A stretch of 64,000 nt of DNA from Euhalothece natronophila Z-M001. Lineage in GTDB: Bacteria > Cyanobacteriota > Cyanobacteriia > Cyanobacteriales > Rubidibacteraceae. The position numbers were made by a program, and so were the translations under genes. Positions 16,719-25,576 of this stretch are shown here, piece by piece. The notes beneath the pieces were generated by a model, which searched no databases, was not told the origin of the DNA, and saw only the letters and a list, made by a program, of their open reading frames with translations. The stretch lies in NCBI RefSeq assembly GCF_007904085.1, contig NZ_CP042326.1:558001-622000 (forward strand). The letters run 5' to 3'. Position 1 is the first letter of the stretch. Each line of letters begins with the position of its first letter.

Positions 16719-19604
16719 ATGACTCTCACACAACTTTGGGGGGCCTTACTCATTTTTGTTATTTGCCCCATTTTAGGCGCAGTCCCTTTAATTCAGTGGC
16801 TAACCCTTTTTTTGACAGGAAAAAACTTAAACCAACTAGGAACGGGGAATATCTCCGTCTCAGCAGCGTTTTATCATGGGGGAAAACTGGCTGGAATTTT
16901 AGCAGTCCTCTCGGAGGCAGGAAAAGGGATTGCTGCTGTTTTGTTAGCAAGGTCATTTTTTTCCGAGGATCCTGTGTGGGAAATCGTGGCTTTAATTGCT
17001 GTAGTGATTGGACGATATTGGGTGGCAAAAGGTGCTGGAACCACGAATGTAACTTGGGGAATGGTGGTTCATGATCCCATTGCAGCAGGATTAATTTTCT
17101 TAATTGGGGGAATTAGTTTTACGATCTTGCGCGATCGCGCTTCTGGCCGTAATGGTATCTTAATTTTAATGCCCTTAATTCTCGGGTTACTTCATATTGA
17201 TGATCCGCCTAGAATTATTAGTGCCATTGCCCTCTCCCTAATCATTTTCGCCATTTATAATAAAATTCCAGATGACCTTAATTTACCCAGCAATGAGAGT
17301 AAGGCTAACTCTATGTTTAAATTTTTTCGCGGCGATCGCGCGGTTCTTTCCTTAGATCAACCTCTGAAGGCAAAAAAAGTCGGACAAAAAGCTGCCACAC
17401 TCTCCCAACTCAAACGCTGGGGATATCCTGTTCCTTTTGGTTGGGTTCTCCCTGCAGGGGATGACTTTCAACCCTTAGTAGAATTAGCCGCTCCAGATGA
17501 AAATAACCCCTTAATTGTTCGCTCCTCTGCCGTAGGAGAAGATACTGAAGACACCTCTGCGGCCGGACAATACCAAAGTATTTCTCATATTACCAGCGAG
17601 GAAGCCCTCCGTGATGGCATTTTACAATGTCAGGCTTCTTATAACAATCCTACGGCCGCTCAATATCGTCGCCAACAACAACAAGAAGAGTTGGCAATGG
17701 CGGTATTAGTGCAACAACAAATTCAAGGAGTCTTTTCAGGGGTTGCCTTTAGTCGCGATCCCGTGAAACAAATGGACGATGCCGTGTTAGTTGAAGCACT
17801 CCCCGGTGAACCAACGCAAGTAGTTTCTGGACAAAAAACCCCGCAACAATATCGCGTCATTTACCAAGATTCCTCACCACAAGTGGAAGGAGACGGCGAC
17901 ATTCCCGAATGGCTATTACAAGAGATCGCCCACTTAACCCGAGAATTAGAGAGACGGTTTTATGACTTTCCCCAAGATATTGAATGGACTTATGATGGAC
18001 AACAACTATGGATTTTACAAACGCGTCCTATTACCAATTTACAGCCCATCTGGACGAGAAAAATTGCCGCAGAAGTAATACCGGGGTTAATTCGTCCTCT
18101 AACATGGTCAATTAATCGTCCTCTCACTTGTGGCGTTTGGGGACAACTCTTTACTATTGTTCTCGGCGATCGCGCTAAAGGGCTAAAATTTAATGAAACG
18201 GCAACCCTACACTACAGCCGTGCCTATTTTAATGCCACCCTCTTAGGTAAAATTTTCCGACGCATGGGACTCCCCGCAGAAAGTCTAGAATTTCTTACCA
18301 GAGGGGCAAAATTTACCCGTCCTTCCCTGCTTTCCACCCTTCGCAATATTCCAGGCTTATGCCGCTTAGGATGGCGAGAATTACGTTTAAGCAAAGACTT
18401 TGCCATTGATGAAGAGTCCTTATTTACGCCCACTCTCCAAGACTTACAACATAAATCTGCCAAGCAGCTATCGCCTCAAGAATTGCTCACTCGCATTGAG
18501 ATGATTCTCAACACCTTGCAAGCTGCTACCTACTATAATATCCTCGCCCCCCTTAGTTTTTCTCTCCGCAAGAGTCTCTTAAAAGTTCCTGATGAAGCCC
18601 TCAACTATAACTGCTTACCCGAAGTGGCTTCTACTCAAGAATTAGCCAAAATTGCGAAAGATGCCAGAAACTTAATTCCCGTGCAGGAAGTAGAGTCTCA
18701 AAGCGCACCGTCTTTATTTGCCACCTTAGCTGAATCTCCCGATGGAGAAAGCATTTTAGATCAATTTCAAGATTGGTTAAATCAGTATGGTTATCTCAGT
18801 GAAACTGCCACGGATATTGCGGTTCCCCGTTGGTTGGAAGATCCTCGTTCAGCGCGATCACTATTTGCCCAATTTTTCTTTAATCAACAACCTGAAACCA
18901 CCAACAACCAGATCAACAGTAATCATAATTGGCGTACCCGCACCCTACAAAGACGATTAGAATTAAAAGCCCGAACTGCAGAAGTTTATAACCAGTTACT
19001 TGCCCATCTAAGATGGAGTGTTCTCGCCTTAGAACAGATTTGGCTAAAAACAGGATTATTAAAAGAACCAGAAGACATCTTTTTCTTAACACTTTCCGAA
19101 ATCCGTAAAATTGCTACTGAGGATGATCCCCAACTGCGAGCAGAAATTGCTCAATATATTGAAAATCGTCGCCTTTATTTTGCGGAAGATCAAAAGTTAC
19201 CCAATGTTCCTTATGTCGTTTATGGTCGTCCTCCCCAGCGCGATCAAATTATTTCTTCACAGCAACTATCATCACAGCAACGCTGGCAAGGCATTGGCGC
19301 GAGCACAGGACAAGCGATAGGTCGTATTCAAATTATTACCGATATCTCTCAATCCAATAATGCCACGATTGACGAAAAAACCATTGTTGTTGTTCCCTAT
19401 ACTGATGCGGGTTGGGGGGTTCTTTTAGCTCGTGCCGGCGGGTTAATCTCAGAAGTGGGAGGAAGACTCTCCCATGGCGCAATTATTGCCCGTGAATATA
19501 ATCTGCCTGCGGTGATGGATATTCCTAATGCCACTCAGATTTTCCGAAACAATCAACTGGTTAAAATTGATGGTCAAACTGGCGTGATTGAGTTGTTAGA
19601 ATAG
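16719..19604 (+). CDS. PlsY-like domain fused to PEP-synthase-like dikinase
   Basis: A protein of 961 residues. Residues 1-195 are a hydrophobic domain like the acyl-phosphate glycerol-3-phosphate acyltransferase PlsY (LGTGNISVSAAF for G-S-G-N-x-G-x-T-N, EAGKGIAAVLL for motif 2). Motif 3 is altered (IGRYWVAKGAGTTNVTWG), lacking the usual G-H pair. After a linker, residues 210-440 form the ATP-grasp of PEP synthase/PPDK (GQKAATLSQLKRWGYPVP, IVRSSAVGEDTEDTSAAGQY, WILQTRPI). The C-terminus has the swivelling phosphohistidine domain (GGRLSHGAIIAREYNLPAVM). No pyruvate-binding barrel follows. The ATP-grasp/middle/His order is that of rifampicin phosphotransferase rather than PEP synthase. Membrane-linked phosphotransfer is the likely activity; the substrate is unknown. 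Confidence 0.8.
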   Translation: MTLTQLWGALLIFVICPILGAVPLIQWLTLFLTGKNLNQLGTGNISVSAAFYHGGKLAGILAVLSEAGKGIAAVLLARSFFSEDPVWEIVALIAVVIGRYWVAKGAGTTNVTWGMVVHDPIAAGLIFLIGGISFTILRDRASGRNGILILMPLILGLLHIDDPPRIISAIALSLIIFAIYNKIPDDLNLPSNESKANSMFKFFRGDRAVLSLDQPLKAKKVGQKAATLSQLKRWGYPVPFGWVLPAGDDFQPLVELAAPDENNPLIVRSSAVGEDTEDTSAAGQYQSISHITSEEALRDGILQCQASYNNPTAAQYRRQQQQEELAMAVLVQQQIQGVFSGVAFSRDPVKQMDDAVLVEALPGEPTQVVSGQKTPQQYRVIYQDSSPQVEGDGDIPEWLLQEIAHLTRELERRFYDFPQDIEWTYDGQQLWILQTRPITNLQPIWTRKIAAEVIPGLIRPLTWSINRPLTCGVWGQLFTIVLGDRAKGLKFNETATLHYSRAYFNATLLGKIFRRMGLPAESLEFLTRGAKFTRPSLLSTLRNIPGLCRLGWRELRLSKDFAIDEESLFTPTLQDLQHKSAKQLSPQELLTRIEMILNTLQAATYYNILAPLSFSLRKSLLKVPDEALNYNCLPEVASTQELAKIAKDARNLIPVQEVESQSAPSLFATLAESPDGESILDQFQDWLNQYGYLSETATDIAVPRWLEDPRSARSLFAQFFFNQQPETTNNQINSNHNWRTRTLQRRLELKARTAEVYNQLLAHLRWSVLALEQIWLKTGLLKEPEDIFFLTLSEIRKIATEDDPQLRAEIAQYIENRRLYFAEDQKLPNVPYVVYGRPPQRDQIISSQQLSSQQRWQGIGASTGQAIGRIQIITDISQSNNATIDEKTIVVVPYTDAGWGVLLARAGGLISEVGGRLSHGAIIAREYNLPAVMDIPNATQIFRNNQLVKIDGQTGVIELLE

Positions 19605-19626
19605 CCAAATCTCACGAAAAGTCAGA

Positions 19627-21207
19627 TTAATTTTGTCTGCTTTTCAGTTTACTCCTGACTAAAACCACCCCTCCTAAGCCAAGTAACACCCAGTTTAACC
19701 AATTGCCCCAACGCACATATAAAGTTTGGGTATCGCGCCGATAAATCGTGCTGAGATGAGTTTCATATTCATCAAGATCTGATAACCAGAGAGTATTGCC
19801 ACGGGGATCGACAATGGCTGAATAGCCTGTATTGGTAGCTCGAACCATCGCGCGATCGTTTTCAATGGCTCGCATCACATCAAGGGCATGGTGTTGGGCT
19901 GGCATTGCTGCACTATAGTGATCGTCATTGGAGGGAACAAGAATAAACTCCCCTCCTCTGGCAACTTGACGGCGGAAATGTTCTCCATAGGCAGATTCAT
20001 AGCAAATTCCCACTGCTGCTTTTCCCCAAGGTGTGATAAAGGTTTGATCTGGGCTACCATGGGCAAATTGCGAGTCAAGAGGAGAGAGACGATCTACCAC
20101 ATTCCCTAAAATGTCTTCAAAGGGGATATACTCTCCGAGGGGAACTAATTTCACTTTATCGAAACGAGCCAGAGTTTCTGCCTCTCCATTCAAACTATAG
20201 AGGCTATTGGTGGAACGCCCTTCTTTTTTACCAAACGCTCCTAACCACACAGGGACATTTTTCTGTAAAATCGCTTGATAAAAATCACTATTACCACGCA
20301 CTTGTTCTTCCCATTGAAAGGGAAGCGCCGTTTCTGGGGTGAGTATTGCCTCCGCACCAGCTTCAGCAAGCCCGATATATCCTGTTGTATAGCCTTCTAA
20401 TGCTTTACGCCAGCCTTCGGGATACAGTTTGATGGTATTGGGAACATTGCCCTGAATAATGCCAACTCGAAGAGCATTTTCTTGAGGGGTTTCTAGGGGT
20501 TGGAGATAAAGCAACCAGCCAATAAGATGTAACCCTACTAGTAAGCCAAGGGATACTTGAGTTAAGCCTCCAAGGAAGCGAGAGCGATTTTGGCGATGGT
20601 TTATGAGAATTGCTTCGGCGAGTAATCCATTCACCGCAACAATGGCGGCGGTAACAGTGGTTGTTCCAGAAACAGAAAGCCATTGTAAAATCGGTAAATT
20701 GTAAGGGCTTTGGGTTAAAGCAAAGGTGGGCCAATGCAGGGGGGTATGACTAACGAGGGTTTCCACAGTACACCACAACGCTACCCCAAGTAGAACTCGC
20801 GATAAGGGATGACTCAGGGAACGCGTCAAGAATATCATCCCTAGTGACCAAAGTAAGACAAAAAAACTACCCCAAGCGATAATAAAAAGCCAACAGAAAA
20901 TCGCAATGAGAAGACTGCTCAGCCATGGAACGCCCATCCATGTCATTGGGTGAATGCCAGTAATCCAAAATATCGTAACCCCATAATAGCCCACGGCAAA
21001 GGTCAAAGGGGGTAGAAGTTGGCGAATCTGGAATTTCTGTTGATTAATAAGCCAAATCCATAAGGGAATTAGGGCAATCCAAGCTAAAAACCATGCGTTA
21101 AAGGGATCAGAACCCATCCCCATTAAAATACCCGCGAGAAAACAAGTGATCCAAGGTTTGGTAGCGAGTTGTTTGAGAAATGTCAGTTTGGTTAGTTGTT
21201 GTGACAT
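19627..21207 (-). CDS. lnt: Apolipoprotein N-acyltransferase
   Basis: A protein of 526 residues from the ATG at 21207 (MSQQLTK); an in-frame ATG five codons earlier is possible. About seven N-terminal membrane helices are followed by a carbon-nitrogen hydrolase domain. The catalytic Glu-Lys-Cys triad is visible in ILTPETALPF, FDKVKLVPLGEYIPFE and AVGICYESAYG, and a final membrane helix follows. It adds the third acyl chain to lipoproteins such as the solute-binding protein at 1332-2723. The stop lies 22 bases from the convergent PlsY-like fusion gene. Confidence 0.93.
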   Translation of the reverse strand: MSQQLTKLTFLKQLATKPWITCFLAGILMGMGSDPFNAWFLAWIALIPLWIWLINQQKFQIRQLLPPLTFAVGYYGVTIFWITGIHPMTWMGVPWLSSLLIAIFCWLFIIAWGSFFVLLWSLGMIFLTRSLSHPLSRVLLGVALWCTVETLVSHTPLHWPTFALTQSPYNLPILQWLSVSGTTTVTAAIVAVNGLLAEAILINHRQNRSRFLGGLTQVSLGLLVGLHLIGWLLYLQPLETPQENALRVGIIQGNVPNTIKLYPEGWRKALEGYTTGYIGLAEAGAEAILTPETALPFQWEEQVRGNSDFYQAILQKNVPVWLGAFGKKEGRSTNSLYSLNGEAETLARFDKVKLVPLGEYIPFEDILGNVVDRLSPLDSQFAHGSPDQTFITPWGKAAVGICYESAYGEHFRRQVARGGEFILVPSNDDHYSAAMPAQHHALDVMRAIENDRAMVRATNTGYSAIVDPRGNTLWLSDLDEYETHLSTIYRRDTQTLYVRWGNWLNWVLLGLGGVVLVRSKLKSRQN

Positions 21208-21259
21208 TTTGACAAAAATCATTCTACTTAAGTTTGAAAAAATTCGGTATTATAGTATA

Positions 21260-21378
21260 GGGAAGTTTTTGATCAAGAGAGAATTAATGGACGATTAAAG
21301 TCCCTGTCTTCCGTTTAGGAAGGCGTAATCTCTGACTAGGCACAATTATTTTGGTGACCTTCAGTTTATAATTTTCCC
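21260..21378 (+). ncRNA. Candidate structured RNA between lnt and NYN gene
   Basis: The 420-base gap 21223-21645 holds no ORF but has a -10-like TATAGTAT at 21251-21258, followed by GGGAA (21260-21264) able to pair with TTCCC (21374-21378). Inside are GGAC/GTCC, CTTCC/GGAAG (21308-21312, 21318-21322) and a longer stem GGCACAA/TTGGTGACC with bulges closed by CTGA/TCAG. This gives a closed, branched fold of about 119 nt. It could be a small RNA (6S RNA was considered, but no diagnostic bubble could be confirmed) or a leader. A TTGACA at 21379-21384 may start a further transcript toward the NYN gene. A second pairing, AGCCCT with AGGGCT enclosing AAGCA/TGCTT, lies near 21533-21585. Confidence 0.3.
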
Positions 21379-21669
21379 TTGACAATTCACTTTTTGTTAT
21401 TTTTATATTTTTAATATTAAATGTCTGTTTTCTATTTTATCTTAAATTATCATTTGAAGCTAGTTTGTTTCTACCATGATTGTTGGTAACCCCTAAAATT
21501 ACTAACTTTTTATTCTAATTTTTAACTACTAAAAAGCCCTTTTTATAAGCAGTGAATCTGTTGCTTTAAGTTAGGGCTAAGATAATTCTGCTTATATTTT
21601 TTCAAATTTAAGCTAATATAATTCCCCTGTTTAATTGACGCTCTATTGTTATTAGTAATGCGATTTATT

Positions 21670-22185
21670 ATGAATTGTAATATCAACCGTCTTTCGATTT
21701 TTGTGGACGGCAATAATATGTTTTATGCTCAGCAAAAAAATGGCTGGTTTTTTGATCCGAGACGAGTTTTAGACTACTTTAAAAATGAACCGACGATTAG
21801 CTTTGTTAATGCGTTTTGGTACACAGGGCTAAAGGACTCCCAAGATCAAAGGGGGTTTCGAGATGCCCTAATTAGCTTAGGCTATACGGTACGCACGAAG
21901 ATATTAAAGGAATATTATGATGATGTGTCGGGGCGATATTCCCAGAAAGCCAATTTAGATATAGAAATTGTGATTGATATGTTTAATACTGTTGAGCAAT
22001 ATAATCGCGTAATCTTGTTTAGTGGTGATGGGGATTTTGAACGCGCGATCGAGCTTTTACGATCAAAAAATACTCATATTACCGTTGTTTCCACAGAAGG
22101 CATGATTGCTCGGGAATTGCGAAATGCCACTGACCGCTATATTGACCTTAATGATATTCGAGAAAGTATTGAAAAGATAGACTAG
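21670..22185 (+). CDS. NYN-domain protein, LabA/DUF88 family
   Basis: A protein of 171 residues from ATG 21670; ATG 21658 is an alternative and no clear Shine-Dalgarno sequence decides. This is a PIN-like NYN fold: [14 protein letters not shown] with the first acidic residue, [12 protein letters not shown] in the middle, and [16 protein letters not shown] near the end supply the metal-binding aspartates. The family includes LabA, which affects circadian output in Synechococcus elongatus, and various RNases. RNA cleavage is probable but unproven. It is followed by leuA after 37 bases. Confidence 0.85.
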   Translation: MNCNINRLSIFVDGNNMFYAQQKNGWFFDPRRVLDYFKNEPTISFVNAFWYTGLKDSQDQRGFRDALISLGYTVRTKILKEYYDDVSGRYSQKANLDIEIVIDMFNTVEQYNRVILFSGDGDFERAIELLRSKNTHITVVSTEGMIARELRNATDRYIDLNDIRESIEKID

Positions 22186-22222
22186 AATTAAAGATCAGAT
22201 AGTGTGCTTAATTAATTTATCT

Positions 22223-23833
22223 ATGAGTAAAGAACGCGATCGAATTATAATATTTGATACCACACTCCGTGATGGCGAACAATCTCCAGGGGCTACTCTC
22301 AATGGGGATGAAAAGCTGACCATTGCTCGTTCCTTGTACCGCTTAGGAGTGGATGTCATTGAAGCTGGATTTCCCTATTCCAGTGTTGGGGATTTTGAAG
22401 CCGTCAAATCTATTGCTGAAACCGTGGGTACAGCCGATGGCCCCACTATTTGTGCTTTAGCTAGAGCTAGAGAACAAGATATTAAAGCAGCAGGAGAAGC
22501 CATTGCACCGGCAGCAAAAGGGCGCATCCATACCTTTTTGGCAACTTCTGATATTCACCTCAAGTATAAACTCAAGAAAACTCGGGAAGAAGTCTTAGAA
22601 ATTATCCCGAAAATGGTGGGATATGCGAAAACTTTCACCGATGATGTGGAGTTTTCTGCCGAAGATGCGGGACGCTCGGATCATGAATTTTTGTATCAAG
22701 TGGTGGAAAGCGCGATCGCTGCAGGGGCAACTACCATTAATATTCCTGATACCGTGGGCTATACCACTCCAGAAGAATTTGGGGCGTTAATTCGTGGCTT
22801 AAAAGAAAATGTCCCCAATATTGAACAGGCAATTATCTCTGTTCACGGGCATAATGATCTCGGGTTAGCAGTGGCGAACTTCCTCTCGGCAATTCAAAAT
22901 GGCGCACGACAACTAGAATGCACCATTAATGGCATTGGTGAACGGGCTGGAAATGCGGCTTTAGAAGAATTAGTGATGGCACTTCATGTCCGCCGTCAAT
23001 TTTATAATCCCTTCTTAGGACGAGAACCAGAGTCGGAAGAACCGTTAACGAGTATTAACACCAAAGAAATTTATAAAACTTCCCGTTTAGTCTCTAACCT
23101 CACTGGAATGCCCATTCAGCCGAATAAAGCAATTGTGGGGGCAAATGCCTTTGCCCATGAATCAGGGATTCACCAAGATGGGGTGCTTAAGAATAAACAG
23201 ACTTATGAAATTATGGATGCTGAGTCCATTGGTTGGACAAGTAACCAAATTATTCTCGGTAAGCATTCTGGACGTAATGCCTTTGGTAGTCGTTTGCGAG
23301 ACTTAGGCTATGAGTTTACCGAAACGGAATTAAATAAAGCCTTCTTGCGCTTCAAAGATCTAGCAGATAAGAAAAAAGTTGTCACTGATTGGGATTTAGA
23401 AGCCATTGTCAATGATGAAACCCAACACGCTCCTGATATCTTTGGTTTAGAATTAGTACAGGTATCTTGTGGCGATCACTCTCGTCCCACTGCAACGGTT
23501 ACTATCCGCACCCCAGAGGGCGAAGAATTAACCGATGCTGCCATTGGAACTGGGCCAGTAGATGCGGTGTATAAAGCCATTAATCGGGTGGTGAAAGTTC
23601 CTAACGAGTTAATTGAGTATTCGGTGAAGTCCGTAACAGCAGGGATTGATGCCATTGGTGAAGTAACCATTCGCTTGCGCCATGACGGTCAGGTTTATTC
23701 TGGTCATTCTGCCAATACTGATGTGATTGTTGCTTCAGCACAAGCCTATATTAATGCCTTGAATCGTCTCTCTGCTACGTTACAAGAAGGCAATAAACTC
23801 AATCCTCAAACGGCAACTGTTGCCCAAAGTTAA
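22223..23833 (+). CDS. leuA: 2-isopropylmalate synthase
   Basis: A protein of 536 residues from ATG 22223 (MSKERDRI); an upstream GTG at 22202 would add seven residues without family support. The catalytic TIM barrel starts with [16 protein letters not shown] (metal Asp and acetyl-CoA chemistry) and continues with [17 protein letters not shown] (metal histidines) and [10 protein letters not shown]. The C-terminal 150 residues form the LeuA dimer/allosteric domain, which binds leucine for feedback inhibition. First committed step of leucine synthesis. Ends in a strong terminator. Confidence 0.96.
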   Translation: MSKERDRIIIFDTTLRDGEQSPGATLNGDEKLTIARSLYRLGVDVIEAGFPYSSVGDFEAVKSIAETVGTADGPTICALARAREQDIKAAGEAIAPAAKGRIHTFLATSDIHLKYKLKKTREEVLEIIPKMVGYAKTFTDDVEFSAEDAGRSDHEFLYQVVESAIAAGATTINIPDTVGYTTPEEFGALIRGLKENVPNIEQAIISVHGHNDLGLAVANFLSAIQNGARQLECTINGIGERAGNAALEELVMALHVRRQFYNPFLGREPESEEPLTSINTKEIYKTSRLVSNLTGMPIQPNKAIVGANAFAHESGIHQDGVLKNKQTYEIMDAESIGWTSNQIILGKHSGRNAFGSRLRDLGYEFTETELNKAFLRFKDLADKKKVVTDWDLEAIVNDETQHAPDIFGLELVQVSCGDHSRPTATVTIRTPEGEELTDAAIGTGPVDAVYKAINRVVKVPNELIEYSVKSVTAGIDAIGEVTIRLRHDGQVYSGHSANTDVIVASAQAYINALNRLSATLQEGNKLNPQTATVAQS

Positions 23834-23859
23834 TTACACTAATTCGGCTTAGGTTAACC

Positions 23860-23902
23860 TCCTCCATGGGAATCTATTATATTCCTTTGGAGGATTTTTT
23901 TT
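23860..23902 (+). terminator. Rho-independent terminator of leuA
   Basis: TCCTCC (23860-23865) pairs with GGAGGA (23889-23894), with an inner GGAAT/ATTCC stem, followed by eight T residues (23895-23902). Confidence 0.9.
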
Positions 23903-23982
23903 GAGGTAAGAAAACAGTGTTTTTACTTATCCTAGAAGTTTACTGAGAACTAGGTTAATCTGTAAAAACTTTTAAACCTGTG

Positions 23983-24010
23983 TTACAATTGCCTTTGAAG
24001 AGTGTATAAT
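23983..24010 (+). promoter_or_regulatory. Sigma-70-type promoter for the gene at 24052
   Basis: TTACAA at 23983-23988 and TATAAT at 24005-24010 with a 16-base spacer, about 40 bases before the ATG at 24052. Confidence 0.65.
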
Positions 24011-24051
24011 CGTGTTTGCATGATGTACATTGAAGCATCTTTAAAAGTGAT

Positions 24052-25062
24052 ATGGTAAGACAAACTGAGCCAAATACAGATCATCAACCCTGGTGGAATC
24101 GCTCCATCATGGGGGATAATAGTGCTTTAGAGAGCTTAAAAAAATTATTTTCTTCTAAAGCAGAGATCCCTTCTAAATATGTAATTGAGCATGATCAAGC
24201 CATGCAAGAGGCTGAAAGGTTAGCCAGCTTTATTACTAAACTTGATAGTGAAAAATTTGATAATCCTGAATTTGCTCTGTTAGTCAGGACAAAGAGTAAT
24301 TTCCAGAGACAAGCGAATGGCTATCAAGGGCTGGAAAATAGTGCTAAACTTCTCGAAGCAGCGTTACAGGCAAAAGAAAGTTTTATTGGGATTGAAGAAA
24401 TTGAATTTCAATATCGCGGGTTTGTTCAACAGGAGTTTTATGATCAGGTGTTTCAGTTACTTTCTAAACAATTATCTCACTCAGTCTTTTTAAAGTTATT
24501 AGAGAGATTGGGTCAAAAAACTATTAATCAGATAAAATCTCAAGAAGGCAAAATTGCTATTCAGACTTATGTAGCAGAAATTAAAGAGCTTGCTAGTCAA
24601 AACCAGCTTGGGCTACAATTGCTATTTAACTTTAAAAATAATCAATTTCAAGACTTTTCTCTATTACAAAAAATCTCTGAATTAGTTACCAGTTTTCACA
24701 CTCAAGAAGTTCATCATCCCGAAGCCTTTATAACTATAGTGGATTTAAACTATAATCTTTTCCAAGATTTAGGCGATATTATTAAAATGCCTGAACATCA
24801 GCAACGACCTGAGGGATATGCCAAGATACTTCAATACATTGTTTTAAATTATAAACATAAAAATTCCTATCAAAAGTTACAACAATTGTTAACGCAATTA
24901 AAAAAATGGTATCCCCATTACCAAAAGATAAATTCTATTCGTAAATACTATAATGTGCAAGAGTATAAGCAACCATCGTCATTTAAAAGAACAATCCCAG
25001 GGTTGGTTCTCTACCAAAAATATCAACGTTTATTATTACAATCTGTTGTGAGCCATAACTAA
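24052..25062 (+). CDS. Hypothetical helical protein
   Basis: A protein of 336 residues, soluble by composition and almost wholly helical, rich in Gln, Lys and Leu (for example LQQLLTQLKKWYPHYQKIN). No signal peptide, membrane helix or catalytic motif is seen. Heptad-like spacing of Leu/Ile suggests helical bundles. It stands alone between the leuA terminator and a MITE-like repeat, with its own promoter. I do not recognise the family; a lineage-restricted cyanobacterial protein is likely. Confidence 0.7.
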   Translation: MVRQTEPNTDHQPWWNRSIMGDNSALESLKKLFSSKAEIPSKYVIEHDQAMQEAERLASFITKLDSEKFDNPEFALLVRTKSNFQRQANGYQGLENSAKLLEAALQAKESFIGIEEIEFQYRGFVQQEFYDQVFQLLSKQLSHSVFLKLLERLGQKTINQIKSQEGKIAIQTYVAEIKELASQNQLGLQLLFNFKNNQFQDFSLLQKISELVTSFHTQEVHHPEAFITIVDLNYNLFQDLGDIIKMPEHQQRPEGYAKILQYIVLNYKHKNSYQKLQQLLTQLKKWYPHYQKINSIRKYYNVQEYKQPSSFKRTIPGLVLYQKYQRLLLQSVVSHN

Positions 25063-25067
25063 AAATA

Positions 25068-25205
25068 TATAGCAATATGATCTCATTTGTAAAAAGTAGC
25101 TTAAGTTACGTAGGCTGAAAGCCGTGCCGAAGGCTTCCCCCCTAACCCCCCTTATTAAAGGGGGGAACTAAAGTGGAAGTTTACAACTGATTTAGGATTG
25201 CTATA
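25068..25205. mobile_element. MITE-like element with 9-bp terminal inverted repeats
   Basis: Perfect terminal inverted repeats TATAGCAAT (25068-25076) and ATTGCTATA (25197-25205) bound 138 bases with no ORF. Inside is an internal hairpin, CCCCCC TTATTAAA GGGGGG (about 25149-25168), preceded by a further C-rich tract. No transposase is present, so it would be mobilised in trans. Confidence 0.65.
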
Positions 25206-25229
25206 GCAGTATTCACTCTAATTAAGTTT

Positions 25230-25266
25230 TTGTCCTTCGTCCCTTTGTAAGCAAATAACCAATAAC
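25230..25266 (+). repeat. Composite intergenic repeat, short copy
   Basis: A short copy of the composite repeat found elsewhere in the window: GTCCTTCGTCCCTTTGTAAG followed by two AATAACC-type units. Same orientation as the copy at 42101-42162. Confidence 0.6.
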
Positions 25267-25302
25267 TTTAGATTTAAAGTTTCTAAAAAAGATTAGATCA
25301 CC

Positions 25303-25572
25303 TTAAAACGCCTGTATCCATTCTTTAACTTCGTAGTCTGTCCAAATGCCATTTTGCCAATAGGGATCATTTTCCACTAACTCTCGAACTGTTTTTTCAT
25401 CTGTTGCCTCATATAAAGCAAACACTTTTTTTAAATCTTTCGTGGGGCCAATGGTTAATAACACTCCTTGTTCTTTTTGCGCTTTTAAGCCATCTAAATG
25501 GGCTTGACGAAAAGGGGCGCGTTTTTCTTCCACATTATCGCAGTAGTTTCCCCACATCACATATTTGGGCAT
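25303..25572 (-). CDS. YciI-like protein
   Basis: A protein of 89 residues with the ferredoxin-like YCII fold: YVMWGNYCDNVEEKRAPFRQ, HLDGLKAQKEQGVLLTIGP (with the conserved His and Gly-Pro) and VENDPYWQNGIWTDYEVKEW. It begins four bases after the pheT stop, so it is translated from the same message. Function is not established for the family; some members act as small dehalogenase- or lyase-like enzymes. Confidence 0.88.
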   Translation of the reverse strand: MPKYVMWGNYCDNVEEKRAPFRQAHLDGLKAQKEQGVLLTIGPTKDLKKVFALYEATDEKTVRELVENDPYWQNGIWTDYEVKEWIQAF

Positions 25573-25576
25573 AATT

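Noticed and set aside
21300-21378. Bacterial SRP RNA
   Set aside because: The GGAAGG stretch resembles the SRP loop, but the conserved asymmetric-loop and tetraloop pattern is absent.
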